From CAVYWD01 sp963772225 (GTDB lineage Bacteria > Myxococcota > Myxococcia > Myxococcales > UBA5297): a DNA stretch of 64,000 bases. The stretch covers positions 248,001 through 312,000 of the forward strand of contig CAVYWD010000002.1 in assembly GCA_963772225.1 (NCBI GenBank). The letters run 5' to 3'. The position numbers and the translations under genes were made by a program. Numbering within the stretch: position 1 is the first letter of the stretch; each line of letters starts with the position of its first letter. Shown in pieces: positions 26,721-35,272 of the stretch. A model generated the notes under the pieces. That model had not been told where the DNA came from and ran no database searches. It was given only the letters and a program-made list of their open reading frames with translations.

Positions 26721-27952
26721 GCCGCGGCCCCCAGTGGCTCGGTCAGCACGCGCACCGCCGCCGCCGAGCTCTCGGCTCGCCTCACGGCCTCTTCGCGCGT
26801 GGCTCCCACTGCCATGACCACTCCGATCGCCGCGTTGGAGTCGGTGGGCCGAAGCACGACGTCGCCCGGCCTCGCCCGGAGGATGACCTCCTCGACTCCC
26901 GGCATCCGCTTCGCTTGTTCTATCCCAGAAATCGACTGGATGCGGCCCGGCGTCGGGAAGATCCACCGCTGGGCGACACCTCGCTCAGCGCGCGGCGCGA
27001 GCTCTGCGGCGGTCGGCCGCTCGCCCAAGGCGACCCGGATGGCGTGCCGCACGAACGGGACGCCGGTGCTCAAGGGGATTTCATGGGTGCACAGAAAGCC
27101 GCCGCTCAAGCGCGCGGCGATCTCCACGACGAAGGGCTCGCCGTCGCACACCACGATGTCGCCCTTCACCACGCCGTCGCGGATGCCCAAGCTCAGCGCC
27201 GCCGCCTGGACGACCGCCCGCACCCGCGCCTGCACCTCGGGCGGCAGCGCGCTCGGGAGCTGGCCTCCGTTCTCGATGATGTGCGGGGCGAAGCGCGCGA
27301 GGAGCTCGTAGTTCCGGTCGGCGAACCCAGGCGTGTGGGCGACGCCGTCGACGAGGATGGACTCGGTGCTCACCTGGGGCCCGGCGAGGAACTGCTCCAG
27401 CATCACGCGGCCCGTGGGCGAGTAGGACCGGGAGAGCGCGAAGGCCCAGCCCAGGTCCACCTCTTCGGTGAGCCGCAGCACGCCGCGCGAGCCCCGGCTG
27501 TCCACCGGCTTGAGGACGAGGGGGAAGCCCCGCTCCCGGGCGAGGCGACGGAGCGCTTGCTCACTCTCCACCGGCGAGAACCAGGGGGTGGGAACGCCGT
27601 CGCGGGAGAAGCGGCGCTTCATGGCGAGCTTGTCCTGCGCGAGGCGCGCCGACTCGCGCGGGATACCCGGCAACCCCAGCTCCGCCGCCACCGTGGCCAC
27701 CGTGAGCGGGACGTCGGAGGCGATGGCGATGACGCCGTCAATGGGCCGGACGCGCTGGTGGTACTCGAGGGCCGCGCCCAGCGTCGCCTCGACGTCGTAG
27801 GTGCTGGCGACGAGGCGATCGTCGGCGAGCGCGAAGCCCGGGGCCGCGGGGTCCCGGTCGCTGGCGACGACGTGCAGCCCCATCTCGCGCGCGATGCGGA
27901 TGCCGGGGGTGGCCTCGATCCCGGCGCTGATGACGAGCAAGGTCTTGGACAT
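26717..27952 (-). CDS. ATP-grasp ligase
   Basis: This 411-aa protein follows the ATP-grasp plan: an N-terminal Rossmann-like domain (KTLLVISAGIEATPGIRIAR), the ATP-binding central part (LAQDKLAMKRRFSRDGVPTP, FPLVLKPVDSRGSRGVLRL) and the metal-binding PFVVEIAARLSGGF. ATP-grasp enzymes join a carboxylate to an amine or thiol through an acyl-phosphate. The substrate cannot be read from the sequence. ATG 27952 is used. It is coupled to the downstream PIG-L gene by ATGA and probably belongs to the sugar-modification pathway. Confidence 0.85.
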   Translation of the reverse strand: MSKTLLVISAGIEATPGIRIAREMGLHVVASDRDPAAPGFALADDRLVASTYDVEATLGAALEYHQRVRPIDGVIAIASDVPLTVATVAAELGLPGIPRESARLAQDKLAMKRRFSRDGVPTPWFSPVESEQALRRLARERGFPLVLKPVDSRGSRGVLRLTEEVDLGWAFALSRSYSPTGRVMLEQFLAGPQVSTESILVDGVAHTPGFADRNYELLARFAPHIIENGGQLPSALPPEVQARVRAVVQAAALSLGIRDGVVKGDIVVCDGEPFVVEIAARLSGGFLCTHEIPLSTGVPFVRHAIRVALGERPTAAELAPRAERGVAQRWIFPTPGRIQSISGIEQAKRMPGVEEVILRARPGDVVLRPTDSNAAIGVVMAVGATREEAVRRAESSAAAVRVLTEPLGAAA

Positions 27953-27984
27953 GGCGGGCCATTCTTTCGCAGGGGGCAACGAGA

Positions 27985-28020
27985 GCTTCGAGAGTCTGGA
28001 GCCTGAAGTCGGGAGCCAAA
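27985..28020. repeat. GGCTCC/CAGACTT intergenic repeat, copy 2
   Basis: On the minus strand this short tract reads GGCTCCCGACTTCAGGCTCC followed by AGACTC, matching the repeat at 25033-25085. It lies between the TPP-enzyme and ATP-grasp genes. Confidence 0.5.
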
Positions 28021-28028
28021 AAGTTCGG

Positions 28029-29714
28029 CTACCCATAGGGCCACATGGCGTCCATCGCCTTGCCGGCGAGCAGCATGGGGACCACGTCCTCCGACGGGTC
28101 GACCCGGCAGTGGACCAGGGCGGGTCCCGGCTCCGCCAGCGCGGCCTCGACCACGGCGTCGAGGTCCTCGCGCCGCTCCACCGACGCGCCCCACAGCCCG
28201 AAGGCGCGCGCGATGGACGCGAAGTCCGGGCTCTGCTTGTCGCCGCAGGTGGGGTCGCTTTGCCAATTCATCTTCTGGAACTGCGAGACGATGCCCAGCC
28301 GCCGGTTGTCGAGCGCGAAGATCTTGACCGGCAGGCGCAGGGACGCGGCGTTGGCGAGCTCCTGCAAATTCATCTGCAGCGAGCCGTCGCCGGCGAAGCA
28401 GAGGACGAGCGCGTCGGGCCGCGCGACCTGAGCGCCGAGGGCGGCGGGGAGGTCGTAGCCCATGGCGCCGTGGCCGCCGCTGGTGAGCCAGGCGCGGCGC
28501 GGGGAGTCGAAGTCGAAGTGTCGCGCGGTCCACTGCTGGTGCGAGCCCACGCCCGAGGTGCAGACCACCTGGCGCCCCGCCGTGAGGCGGCTCACCGCGG
28601 CGACGACCTCCTGGGGCTTCAGAGGGCCCGCGGCCTCGTAGCGCAGCGGGTACTGCTCGCGCCAGAGGGCGATCTGCTGGCGCCACGGCGACCAGTCGGG
28701 GAGCTTGCGGCCCTGGAGGCGGCCGAGGAGCCCCTCGAGCGCGAGCCGGGCATCGCCGCGGACGGGCAGATCGACCCGGACGCGGGAGTGCTCCATCTCC
28801 GCGGGGTCGAGCTCCAGGCGCGCGATGCGGGCGCCCGGCGCGAAGCTCTGGGGGAGACTGCCGGTCTGGCGCACGTCCAGGCGCGAGCCGACCGCGACGA
28901 CCAGGTCCGCCCGGTGGATGGCCAGGCCCGCGCACTGGTTGCCGGTGTGGCCGTGGAAGCCGAGCGCGAGCGGAGAGTCCGTGGGGAAGGCGCCCAGGCC
29001 GAGCAGGCTCTGGGAGACCGGGATGCGCCCGAGCTGGGCGACGGCCCGGAGCGCGCTCTCGGCGCGGGCGAGCAAGGCGCCCTGGCCCGCGAGCAGCACC
29101 GGGCGTTGGCAAGTGAGCAGCCAGTCGGCGAGCTGGTCGAGGCCCGCCGGGTCAGGCGCGCGCCGCTCGGCGGGCGGCTCGGGTGGCACGGCGCCGACGC
29201 GGGTCTCGCCTCGCTGGACGTCCATGGGCAGGTCGACGAGCACCGGCCCCGGGCGGCCCTCGGCGGCCATGGCAAAAGCCGCGGCCATCACCGGGGCCAG
29301 CTCGTCGGGGTGCCGCGGCAGGAACTGGGCCTTGGTGATGGGCTTCAGGAGCGCGATCGCGTCCACCTCCTGGAAGCCGCGCTGGCGCACGGGCCGGTCG
29401 CCGCGCAGGTCGCCGGTGCCGACCTGGCCGGTGAGGAGCACCAGGGGCGTGGAGTCGAAATAGGCGTCCGCCACGGCCGTCGCGATGTTGGTCACCCCGG
29501 GGCCGCTCGTGACCATCGCGACCTGCGCCTCGCCCTGGAGCCGCGCCACCGCGAGGGCCGCGTAGCCGGCGCCCTGCTCGTGCCGCCCGACGAAGAACTC
29601 CATTCCGGTGGCCTGGAGCGCATCGAGGACTGGCGCGACGGTGCCGCCCGGGTAGACGAAGACGCGCCTGAGGCGCCGGGCGATGGAATCCGCGATGACA
29701 TGGGCGCCGAGCAT
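28029..29714 (-). CDS. Thiamine-diphosphate-dependent enzyme (acetolactate synthase-like)
   Basis: This 561-aa protein has the three-domain layout of IlvB-like enzymes. The N-terminal PYR domain has FVYPGGTVAPVL and the conserved Glu in GRHEQGAGYAA. A central domain holds DLVVAVGSRLDVRQTG. The C-terminal PP domain carries the ThDP motif FAGDGSLQMNLQEL. ATG 29714 has AAGGAG about 5 nt upstream. True acetolactate synthases usually sit beside ilvN, which is absent, and this gene lies between an SDR and an ATP-grasp gene in a nonulosonate-type cluster, so a role in sugar or side-chain synthesis is likelier. The reaction is unknown. Confidence 0.88.
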   Translation of the reverse strand: MLGAHVIADSIARRLRRVFVYPGGTVAPVLDALQATGMEFFVGRHEQGAGYAALAVARLQGEAQVAMVTSGPGVTNIATAVADAYFDSTPLVLLTGQVGTGDLRGDRPVRQRGFQEVDAIALLKPITKAQFLPRHPDELAPVMAAAFAMAAEGRPGPVLVDLPMDVQRGETRVGAVPPEPPAERRAPDPAGLDQLADWLLTCQRPVLLAGQGALLARAESALRAVAQLGRIPVSQSLLGLGAFPTDSPLALGFHGHTGNQCAGLAIHRADLVVAVGSRLDVRQTGSLPQSFAPGARIARLELDPAEMEHSRVRVDLPVRGDARLALEGLLGRLQGRKLPDWSPWRQQIALWREQYPLRYEAAGPLKPQEVVAAVSRLTAGRQVVCTSGVGSHQQWTARHFDFDSPRRAWLTSGGHGAMGYDLPAALGAQVARPDALVLCFAGDGSLQMNLQELANAASLRLPVKIFALDNRRLGIVSQFQKMNWQSDPTCGDKQSPDFASIARAFGLWGASVERREDLDAVVEAALAEPGPALVHCRVDPSEDVVPMLLAGKAMDAMWPYG

Positions 29715-29733
29715 GGAAGCTCCTTCGAAGCGG

Positions 29734-30486
29734 TCAGCCGAGGTATTGGCCGCCGTTCACGTTGAGGACCTGGCCGGTGACGTAGGAGGACTCGGAGGTG
29801 GCGAGGAAGACGGCTGCGCGGGCCACCTCGCGCGCCTCGCCCGGGCGCTGAAGGAGAAGGCTCTTCACCTTGGCCTGGCCGGCCTCGGAGGCGATCTCGG
29901 CCGCGGTCATCTCGGTGTCGATGAGCCCCGGCGCGATGCAGTTGACGCGCACCGACGGCGCGCTGACGCGCGCGAGCGAGCGGGTGAGCGAGATGATGCC
30001 GGCTTTGCTCGCCGCGTAGTGCACCGCGAGCGAGCCGCCGATCTGCCCGCCGACGGAGGCGAGGTTCACGATGGCGCCGCCGCCTTGGCGAAGGAGAATG
30101 GGCAGCGCTTCCTGGCAACAGAGGAACGCGCCTTTCAGGTTCACCGCCATCGTGCGGTCCCAGTCGTCGTCGGTCAGCGTCAGGAAGGGCTTCTGCTGGA
30201 GCAGCCCGGCGCTGTTCACCAGGGCGTCGAGCCGGCCGAGCTCGTCGAGGCAGCGCCCCAGGGCGCGCTTCACGCTCTCGCGCGAGGAGACCTCCAGCGG
30301 CTGGCAGAGGGCGCGGCGGCCGAGGCTGCGAATTTCGCGGGCGACCGCCTCCGCCTCGGCCTCGCGCTCGCGGTAAGTGACGGCGACATCCATGCCCGCC
30401 TCCGCCAGCGCCAGGGCGATGGCGCGGCCGATGCCGCGGCTTCCGCCGGTGACCAGGGCGACGCGAGGGGTGCGCGGGGAGTCCAT
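29734..30486 (-). CDS. Short-chain dehydrogenase/reductase (FabG-like)
   Basis: The 250-aa classical SDR has TGGSRGIGRAIALAL (cofactor binding), NLASVGGQIGG with the catalytic Ser region, and YAASKAGIISL (Tyr-x3-Lys). The C-terminal SYVTGQVLNVNGGQYLG is typical of FabG-like reductases. It is 19 bp upstream of the TPP-enzyme gene. Similar SDRs (for example PtmA of Campylobacter legionaminate clusters) occur with flagellin glycan genes, so a sugar-related reaction is more likely here than fatty acid synthesis. That is inference. Confidence 0.9.
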   Translation of the reverse strand: MDSPRTPRVALVTGGSRGIGRAIALALAEAGMDVAVTYREREAEAEAVAREIRSLGRRALCQPLEVSSRESVKRALGRCLDELGRLDALVNSAGLLQQKPFLTLTDDDWDRTMAVNLKGAFLCCQEALPILLRQGGGAIVNLASVGGQIGGSLAVHYAASKAGIISLTRSLARVSAPSVRVNCIAPGLIDTEMTAAEIASEAGQAKVKSLLLQRPGEAREVARAAVFLATSESSYVTGQVLNVNGGQYLG

Positions 30487-30675
30487 TCGCTCTTCTCTCG
30501 AAGCGGCGTCGGCGACACCGCCTCACGAAAGGTGCACAGCAAGAAGCAAGCCCGGGCGTCCCGCGCCACGTTTCTGGCGCGAAGAAGCTCGGGGCGATCG
30601 AGTACCGGGCGCCATCGTTTCGTTCCGGAATGGAAGCCGCCTGGGGCATGCCGGTCGACGTTGACGTGGGCGTGG

Positions 30676-30850
30676 GCGCTCGACGTGGTCGGCGACGGCG
30701 ACGTGGGCGTGGGCGTGGGCGCTCGACGTGGTCGGCGACGGCGACGGCGACGTGGGCGCTCGACGTGGTCGGCGACGGCGACGGCGACGGCGACGTGGCC
30801 GTGGGCGCTCGACGTGGTCGGCGACGGCGACGGCGACGTGGCCGTGGGCG
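30676..30850. repeat. Nested minisatellite (GGCGAC hexamers within a 37+6n unit)
   Basis: The unit GCGCTCGACGTGGTCGGCGAC begins at 30676, 30719, 30756 and 30805. Unit lengths are 43, 37 and 49 bp, differing by exactly six because of variable numbers of GGCGAC and GTGGGC hexamers. As 43, 37 and 49 are not multiples of three, the tract does not keep a reading frame and is best seen as non-coding. It fills most of the 406-bp gap between the SDR gene and the end of the SpsF-PseG gene. No other gene is seen in that gap. Confidence 0.8.
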
Positions 30851-30892
30851 GCGCGAAGCTCCCAGCCGGAGTTCTCGGCGGCGGGCACTCGC

Positions 30893-32684
30893 TCATCGCG
30901 CGCTTTCGGTTGCCACCGTGCGGTCGGCCCCGATCGCCCGGGCCAAGAGCTGCGCGGCGCGCTCGGCGCCCCGGCCATCGATGAGCCCCGAGGCCGCGCG
31001 CGACATCGCGGCGCGGCGGCCTGGCTCGCGAAGCAGGGGTCCGACCGCGGCGCCGAATCTCAGCGAAGCCGACTCGCTCGTGGACGCCCAGGCTGATCGC
31101 GGCGCCCGCCTCGGCCAGGGCCGACGCCGAGCGCGCGTGGTCGTCCGTCAAACAGAGCAAGACCGAGGGGACGCCCAGGGCCGCGAGCTCGTAGGCGGTC
31201 ATCCCGAACGACGCGATGGCCAGATCGCTCTCTGCCATCAGCCCAGCCACGTCGTCGACGCCGCGCAGGACCTCGAACCGGCGGCGCGCTGCCTTGAGCC
31301 GCGCCGCGAGCGCCTCGGCGTGCGCGAACGCGGGCCCGACGAGCAGGCGCACATCGAGCTCGCCCTCGAGCGCGTCGAGCGCGTCCACCGCTTTCAAGGT
31401 CAGCCCGGCGGGGTCGCTGCCGCCCATGGCGACGAGAGCGCGCGGGACGTCTCGACTCGGCAGTGCTCGCGGGCCGCGGGCGAACTGCGAGCGGAGGAGA
31501 ATCCACTCGAAGCCGCAGTGGAGCTCGCCTCGGAAGGAGGTCCAGTCGAGCGCGCGCACCTGGGGCACCGGCGGCGAGAAGACGTGGTCGCAGGCGAGGC
31601 GCCGCTCGCTCGCGTCGTCGATGGCCGCCGCGAGGCCGACGCGCGAGCGCAGGCGCTCGACGGCCTCGCGCGAAAGCGGTGTCCGCACGTCGAGGACGAG
31701 CAGGTCCGGCGAAAGGCGCGCGGCGACCGCCTCGAGCCACTCGGCTTCCGCGACCCCATCGGCCGCCCGCTCGACGGGATAGCCCGCGCGGCTCAGGAGC
31801 TCCAAAGCGGGTGCGCCGCGCCGAACCGCGAAGGCGACGCCCACGCCCTGCCGGTCCCGCAGCTCATCCGCGAGCGCGAGGCAGCGATAGACGTGTCCCA
31901 GGCCGAGGTCCGCGTCGCCGTCGCAGCGGATGAGCGCCTTGGCGGCGCGCTGGGCGAGGGGCTTCTGGTGGACCCGCGCGTTGAGGCAGAGCAGCGCGGG
32001 CTCGGCGCGCAGGAGACGCACGACCTCGGCGGTGTCCGCCTCGCCGGGCGGCGCGCCCAGCCGGGCGTAGACGGCCTCGAGGAACTGGAGGTCGGCGGGC
32101 GCGTCCACCGAGATGCGCGCTCCCGAAAGCTGGTGCTCGGGCGGGATGGGGAGATAGGCGGCCGAGGCGAAGCCCGGGTGCGCCTTGAAGTAGCCGGTGA
32201 CGTGCTCCTTCGCGACCGGGTCCTCCCGCGCCTCCGAGAGCAGCCGCTCCAGCGCGCGCCGGGTGAAGGGGTCGATGCCCTCGTGGATGCACGGCCCCGG
32301 CGCGCCCGTGGCGAAGTCGGCGCCGCTCTCGGCGAGCTTCTCGACGAGCGCGTCCACGATGCCGGGGTCGACGAGCGGCGCGTCGCCGGTGACGCGCACC
32401 AGAATGTCGGCGTCCAGCGCCTGCGCGGCGAGCGCAAATCGCGCGAGCACGTCGTCCTCCGGCCCGCGCACGACCTTCACTCCCAGAGACTGCGCGTACT
32501 CCGCCAGCGGATCGTCCCCCGGGGACGTGGAGGTGGCTACCGCGATGGCGCCGAGAATGCGCGATTTGCGCAGGCGGTGCACGACGTGCCAGAGCAGAGG
32601 GCGGCCGGCCAGGGGCTCGAGCACCTTGCCCGGCATCCGGCTCGACCCCATCCGAGCCTGCACGATGGCGGCGGCGCGGATCAC
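30893..32684 (-). CDS. SpsF-like cytidylyltransferase fused to PseG-like nucleotide-sugar hydrolase (frameshifted near 31050)
   Basis: The start is GTG 32684, overlapping the neuB stop by four bases. Residues 1-240 form an SpsF/acylneuraminate cytidylyltransferase domain (IVQARMGSSRMPGKVL, LVRVTGDAPLVDPGIVDALV). Residues about 245-580 match PseG, the UDP-sugar hydrolase of pseudaminate synthesis (IRCDGDADLGLGHVYRCLAL, LVAMGGSDPAGLTLKAV, ASFGMTAYELAALGVPSVLL). Near 31050 the frame slips. Removing one base gives AVGPLLREPGRRAAMSRA and a stop at 30893-30895. This fusion would join two steps: release of the free amino sugar before NeuB condensation, and activation of the product with CMP. Confidence 0.82.
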
Positions 32685-33544
32685 GGCGAGGGATTGAAGG
32701 TCTTGCGCGTCGCGAGCAGCGGCCGCAGGCCGTCGCTCGGGTCGGCGCGCCAGGAGCGGTCGGGCAGCTCGCTGGGCGCCGGCACCTTCTCGCCGCTGCC
32801 GTCCGCGGCCAGTCCTTCGCGCACCTGGGCGATGACTTGCGCCATGGGCTCGGGCAGCCAGCAGTGGCCCGCCTTGAACTCCTCTCCCTCGCCGTCGAGG
32901 TCCAGGTGGAACTCGATCATACCGGCGCCGAAGCGGTGCACCGCGCGGGAGACGACGGACGGGCGCACACTGTGGTCGGACCAACCGACCGGGCAGTCGA
33001 ACGTCGTTCGGAGCGTCTCGATGGCGGCGAGGTTGCATTCGGCCGGCGGCGTCGGGTAGCCGGAAATGCAGTGGAGGAGGGTGGGCTTCTCGCAGCCGGC
33101 GCGGCGCAGCGTCGAGACCGCGCTCGCGATCTCGTCCATCGTCGCCATCCCCGTGGAGAGCACCACCGGCTTGCCGGTCGCGGCGCAGGCCTCGAGCAGC
33201 TCGCGCCACATGAGCTCGTAGGAGGCGACCTTGTAGAAAGCCACGTGCGGCCGAAGCTCCTCGACGGCCTTGAGGTAGAACGGCGTGCAGGAGAACAGGA
33301 CGCCGCGCTCGCGGCAGCGCTGGGCCAAGGCCGGCAGGAACTCCACCGGCAGCTCCCACTGCTCGCGCCGCCGGTGCAGCTCGCTCTTGTCGAGGATCTC
33401 CTTGGCGAAGAGCTCGCGGATCTTGAAGAGCTGGAACTTGACCGCCTGGCAGCCGATCCGCGCCGAGGTGTCGACGAACGCCAGGCAGCGGTTCAAGTCC
33501 CGGTGGTGATTGCTCGAGACTTCGGCGACGAAGGTCGGGTTCAT
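32681..33544 (-). CDS. NeuB-family nonulosonate synthase lacking the SAF domain
   Basis: This 287-aa protein has the NeuB/PseI/LegI TIM-barrel motifs: FVAEVSSNHHRDLNRCL at the N-terminus, AVKFQLFKIRELF, VLFSCTPFYLKAVEEL, VLSTGMATMDEIASAV and VGWSDHSVRPSVVSRAV. These enzymes condense phosphoenolpyruvate with a six-carbon amino sugar to make a nine-carbon acid. Typical members are about 340-350 aa with a C-terminal SAF (antifreeze-like) domain, and here the protein ends just after the barrel (TRKTFNPSP). ATG 33544 has GGAG upstream. It overlaps the SpsF-PseG gene. Whether it makes pseudaminic, legionaminic or another acid cannot be told. Confidence 0.85.
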   Translation of the reverse strand: MNPTFVAEVSSNHHRDLNRCLAFVDTSARIGCQAVKFQLFKIRELFAKEILDKSELHRRREQWELPVEFLPALAQRCRERGVLFSCTPFYLKAVEELRPHVAFYKVASYELMWRELLEACAATGKPVVLSTGMATMDEIASAVSTLRRAGCEKPTLLHCISGYPTPPAECNLAAIETLRTTFDCPVGWSDHSVRPSVVSRAVHRFGAGMIEFHLDLDGEGEEFKAGHCWLPEPMAQVIAQVREGLAADGSGEKVPAPSELPDRSWRADPSDGLRPLLATRKTFNPSP

Positions 33545-33602
33545 CGAGGGCTCCGAAGGCGGCGCTCGAACGCGCTCTCGCGCTCGCGGCCTCCAAAACA
33601 TT

Positions 33603-35186
33603 TCAAGAAGCGCGCCGTGCCTCCGGCGCGCGCGCCGAAAGCCGGGCGAGCAAGGCTGGGAGCCGGGGAAAGGTCTCCCGGACGGCTTCGGCGCGCAGGA
33701 CGAATCGCTCCCGCAAATCGCGCCGGCCGCTTCGCCAAAGGACCTCGACCCACCCGGCGAGGGCGAGCCAGGCCTCTTCCGGGTCGAGGTCGATCTGAAG
33801 GTCGCTGTTTCTTCCTTCGAGGAGGTCGCACGAAAGGACGCCCAGCGCCGCTTGGGGAAGCTCGACGGCGAGAGACGTGGCGAGCGCCCGCGCGCCGATC
33901 ACGTCTCCAGCGGCCATCATCGCCTGGCTGAGTCGCAGGGCCGCCAGGCCCGAGGGCGGATCGCCCGACGCCGCGCGGAGGTGGCGGGCGGCGCCGAGCG
34001 CGTCGGCGGCGAGGAGCGCCTCCTCGCCCAGGGCGAAGTCCAAGCCGCGGCACTCGGGATGGGCGCTCCGGTGCTCGCGGGCGAAGCGCTCGAGCTCCTC
34101 CGGCCCTCCTCGACCGCGCGCGAGGGCGGCGGCGGCGAGCAAGGCCTCGAGGTCCTCCGGGCACGACTGGAGCGCCCGCTGGACCTCGCCCCACGCCGCC
34201 TGGATCTCCCCGCGCGCCAGGGCGATGCGGGCCAAGCCGAGCCGCGGGCGAACGGTCGCGAGCTGGCGGTCGCCGAGCGCGTCGGCGAAGGCGAGGCAGC
34301 GCCGAAACTCCGCTTGGGCCCGCGAGAGGTCGCCGCGCCGCTCCAGGAACTCCCCCAGGGCGAGGTGCAGCGCCGCCGACTCCGGCACCGCGCCCGCGAA
34401 GCGCTCGAGGAAGGCGAGCCCGTCGGCGGAGCTCGCGGGGAAGAGCCCATGCGCGACCAGGGCGACGAGCTCGCCGCCGAACTGCGCGCGGCGCAGCGCC
34501 TTCGCGCCCCGCTCGAGCGCTGGCACCGCCCTGCGCGCGGCGTCGGCCCACGCGCGGCGGTCGGCCCAGAAGCGCGCGAGCTCCAGGAGCTTGAACCAGC
34601 TGTAGAGGTCCGACGGGTCCTGCGCCACGCACGCCTCGAGCAGGCGCTGGTCGCGCGCCCTTTTGTCCTTGGCCGCGGCGCGCGCGCGCACGTAGCCCAG
34701 GTGCTGGACGGGGCTCTCGAGCCGGCGCAGCGCGAGCCCGGTCTGGCCAAGGTGCGCCTCGACCGACGAGGCGATCTCCTCGTGGATGGGGAACCGAAAG
34801 CGCAAGGATGGGTCCGGGCGGAAGACGCGCAAGAGGTCCGCCTCTCGCCGGTGACCGTGGGGCAGCGGATTCACCATCCGCACGGTGGCGGCGCCCGCGC
34901 GTCGGTCCTGCTCCAGGGCGCGCAGCTCGGCGGCGAACCCGGGCGAGGCCATCTCGTCGGCGTCGAGCACTAGGATGAGATCGCCTCGGGCGCGGGAGAG
35001 TCCGTGGTTGCGGGCCGCGGAGAAGTCGTCGTCCCACGGCCGGTGAAGGACCGCGGCGCCGGCGGCGTGAAGCAGCTCTGGCGTGGCGTCGGACGAGCCG
35101 GTGTCCACCGCGACCAGCTCGTCGTACGCGCCGCGGGCCCGCTCGAGGAACTCGGGCAACAGCTCCGCCTCGTCGCGGACGATCAT
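33603..35186 (-). CDS. Family 2 glycosyltransferase with TPR-like tail (5' end uncertain)
   Basis: The 527-aa product starts at MIVRDEAELLPEFL, has the GT2 nucleotide-binding VDTGSSDATPELL and the metal motif LVLDADEMASPGF. After about residue 230 it becomes helical and TPR-like (LHLALGEFLERRGDLSRAQ, IALARGEIQAAWGEVQRAL). GT2-TPR proteins glycosylate peptides and proteins. GT2s of this kind usually have several residues before MIVRDE. In frame upstream there is an ATG at 35267, just after the maf stop, but a TGA at 35199-35201 interrupts it. Either the start is at 35186 without a ribosome site, or the 5' end carries a nonsense or indel lesion. Confidence 0.8.
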   Translation of the reverse strand: MIVRDEAELLPEFLERARGAYDELVAVDTGSSDATPELLHAAGAAVLHRPWDDDFSAARNHGLSRARGDLILVLDADEMASPGFAAELRALEQDRRAGAATVRMVNPLPHGHRREADLLRVFRPDPSLRFRFPIHEEIASSVEAHLGQTGLALRRLESPVQHLGYVRARAAAKDKRARDQRLLEACVAQDPSDLYSWFKLLELARFWADRRAWADAARRAVPALERGAKALRRAQFGGELVALVAHGLFPASSADGLAFLERFAGAVPESAALHLALGEFLERRGDLSRAQAEFRRCLAFADALGDRQLATVRPRLGLARIALARGEIQAAWGEVQRALQSCPEDLEALLAAAALARGRGGPEELERFAREHRSAHPECRGLDFALGEEALLAADALGAARHLRAASGDPPSGLAALRLSQAMMAAGDVIGARALATSLAVELPQAALGVLSCDLLEGRNSDLQIDLDPEEAWLALAGWVEVLWRSGRRDLRERFVLRAEAVRETFPRLPALLARLSARAPEARRAS

Positions 35187-35272
35187 GCAGAGCGGAGATC
35201 ATCCGGGCGACCGGAGGTGCCCGCGGGGCGAGCCAGCACCCGCGGCGGTGGAGAAGAGGTTGGCCATATCGC

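Noticed and set aside
28029..29714. Call as biosynthetic acetolactate synthase (ilvB)
   Set aside because: No ilvN or other branched-chain genes nearby; the setting is a glycan cluster, so only the fold-level name is kept.
30523..30978. Frames across the minisatellite on both strands
   Set aside because: Unit lengths 37, 43 and 49 do not keep frame between units, so the peptides are artefacts.
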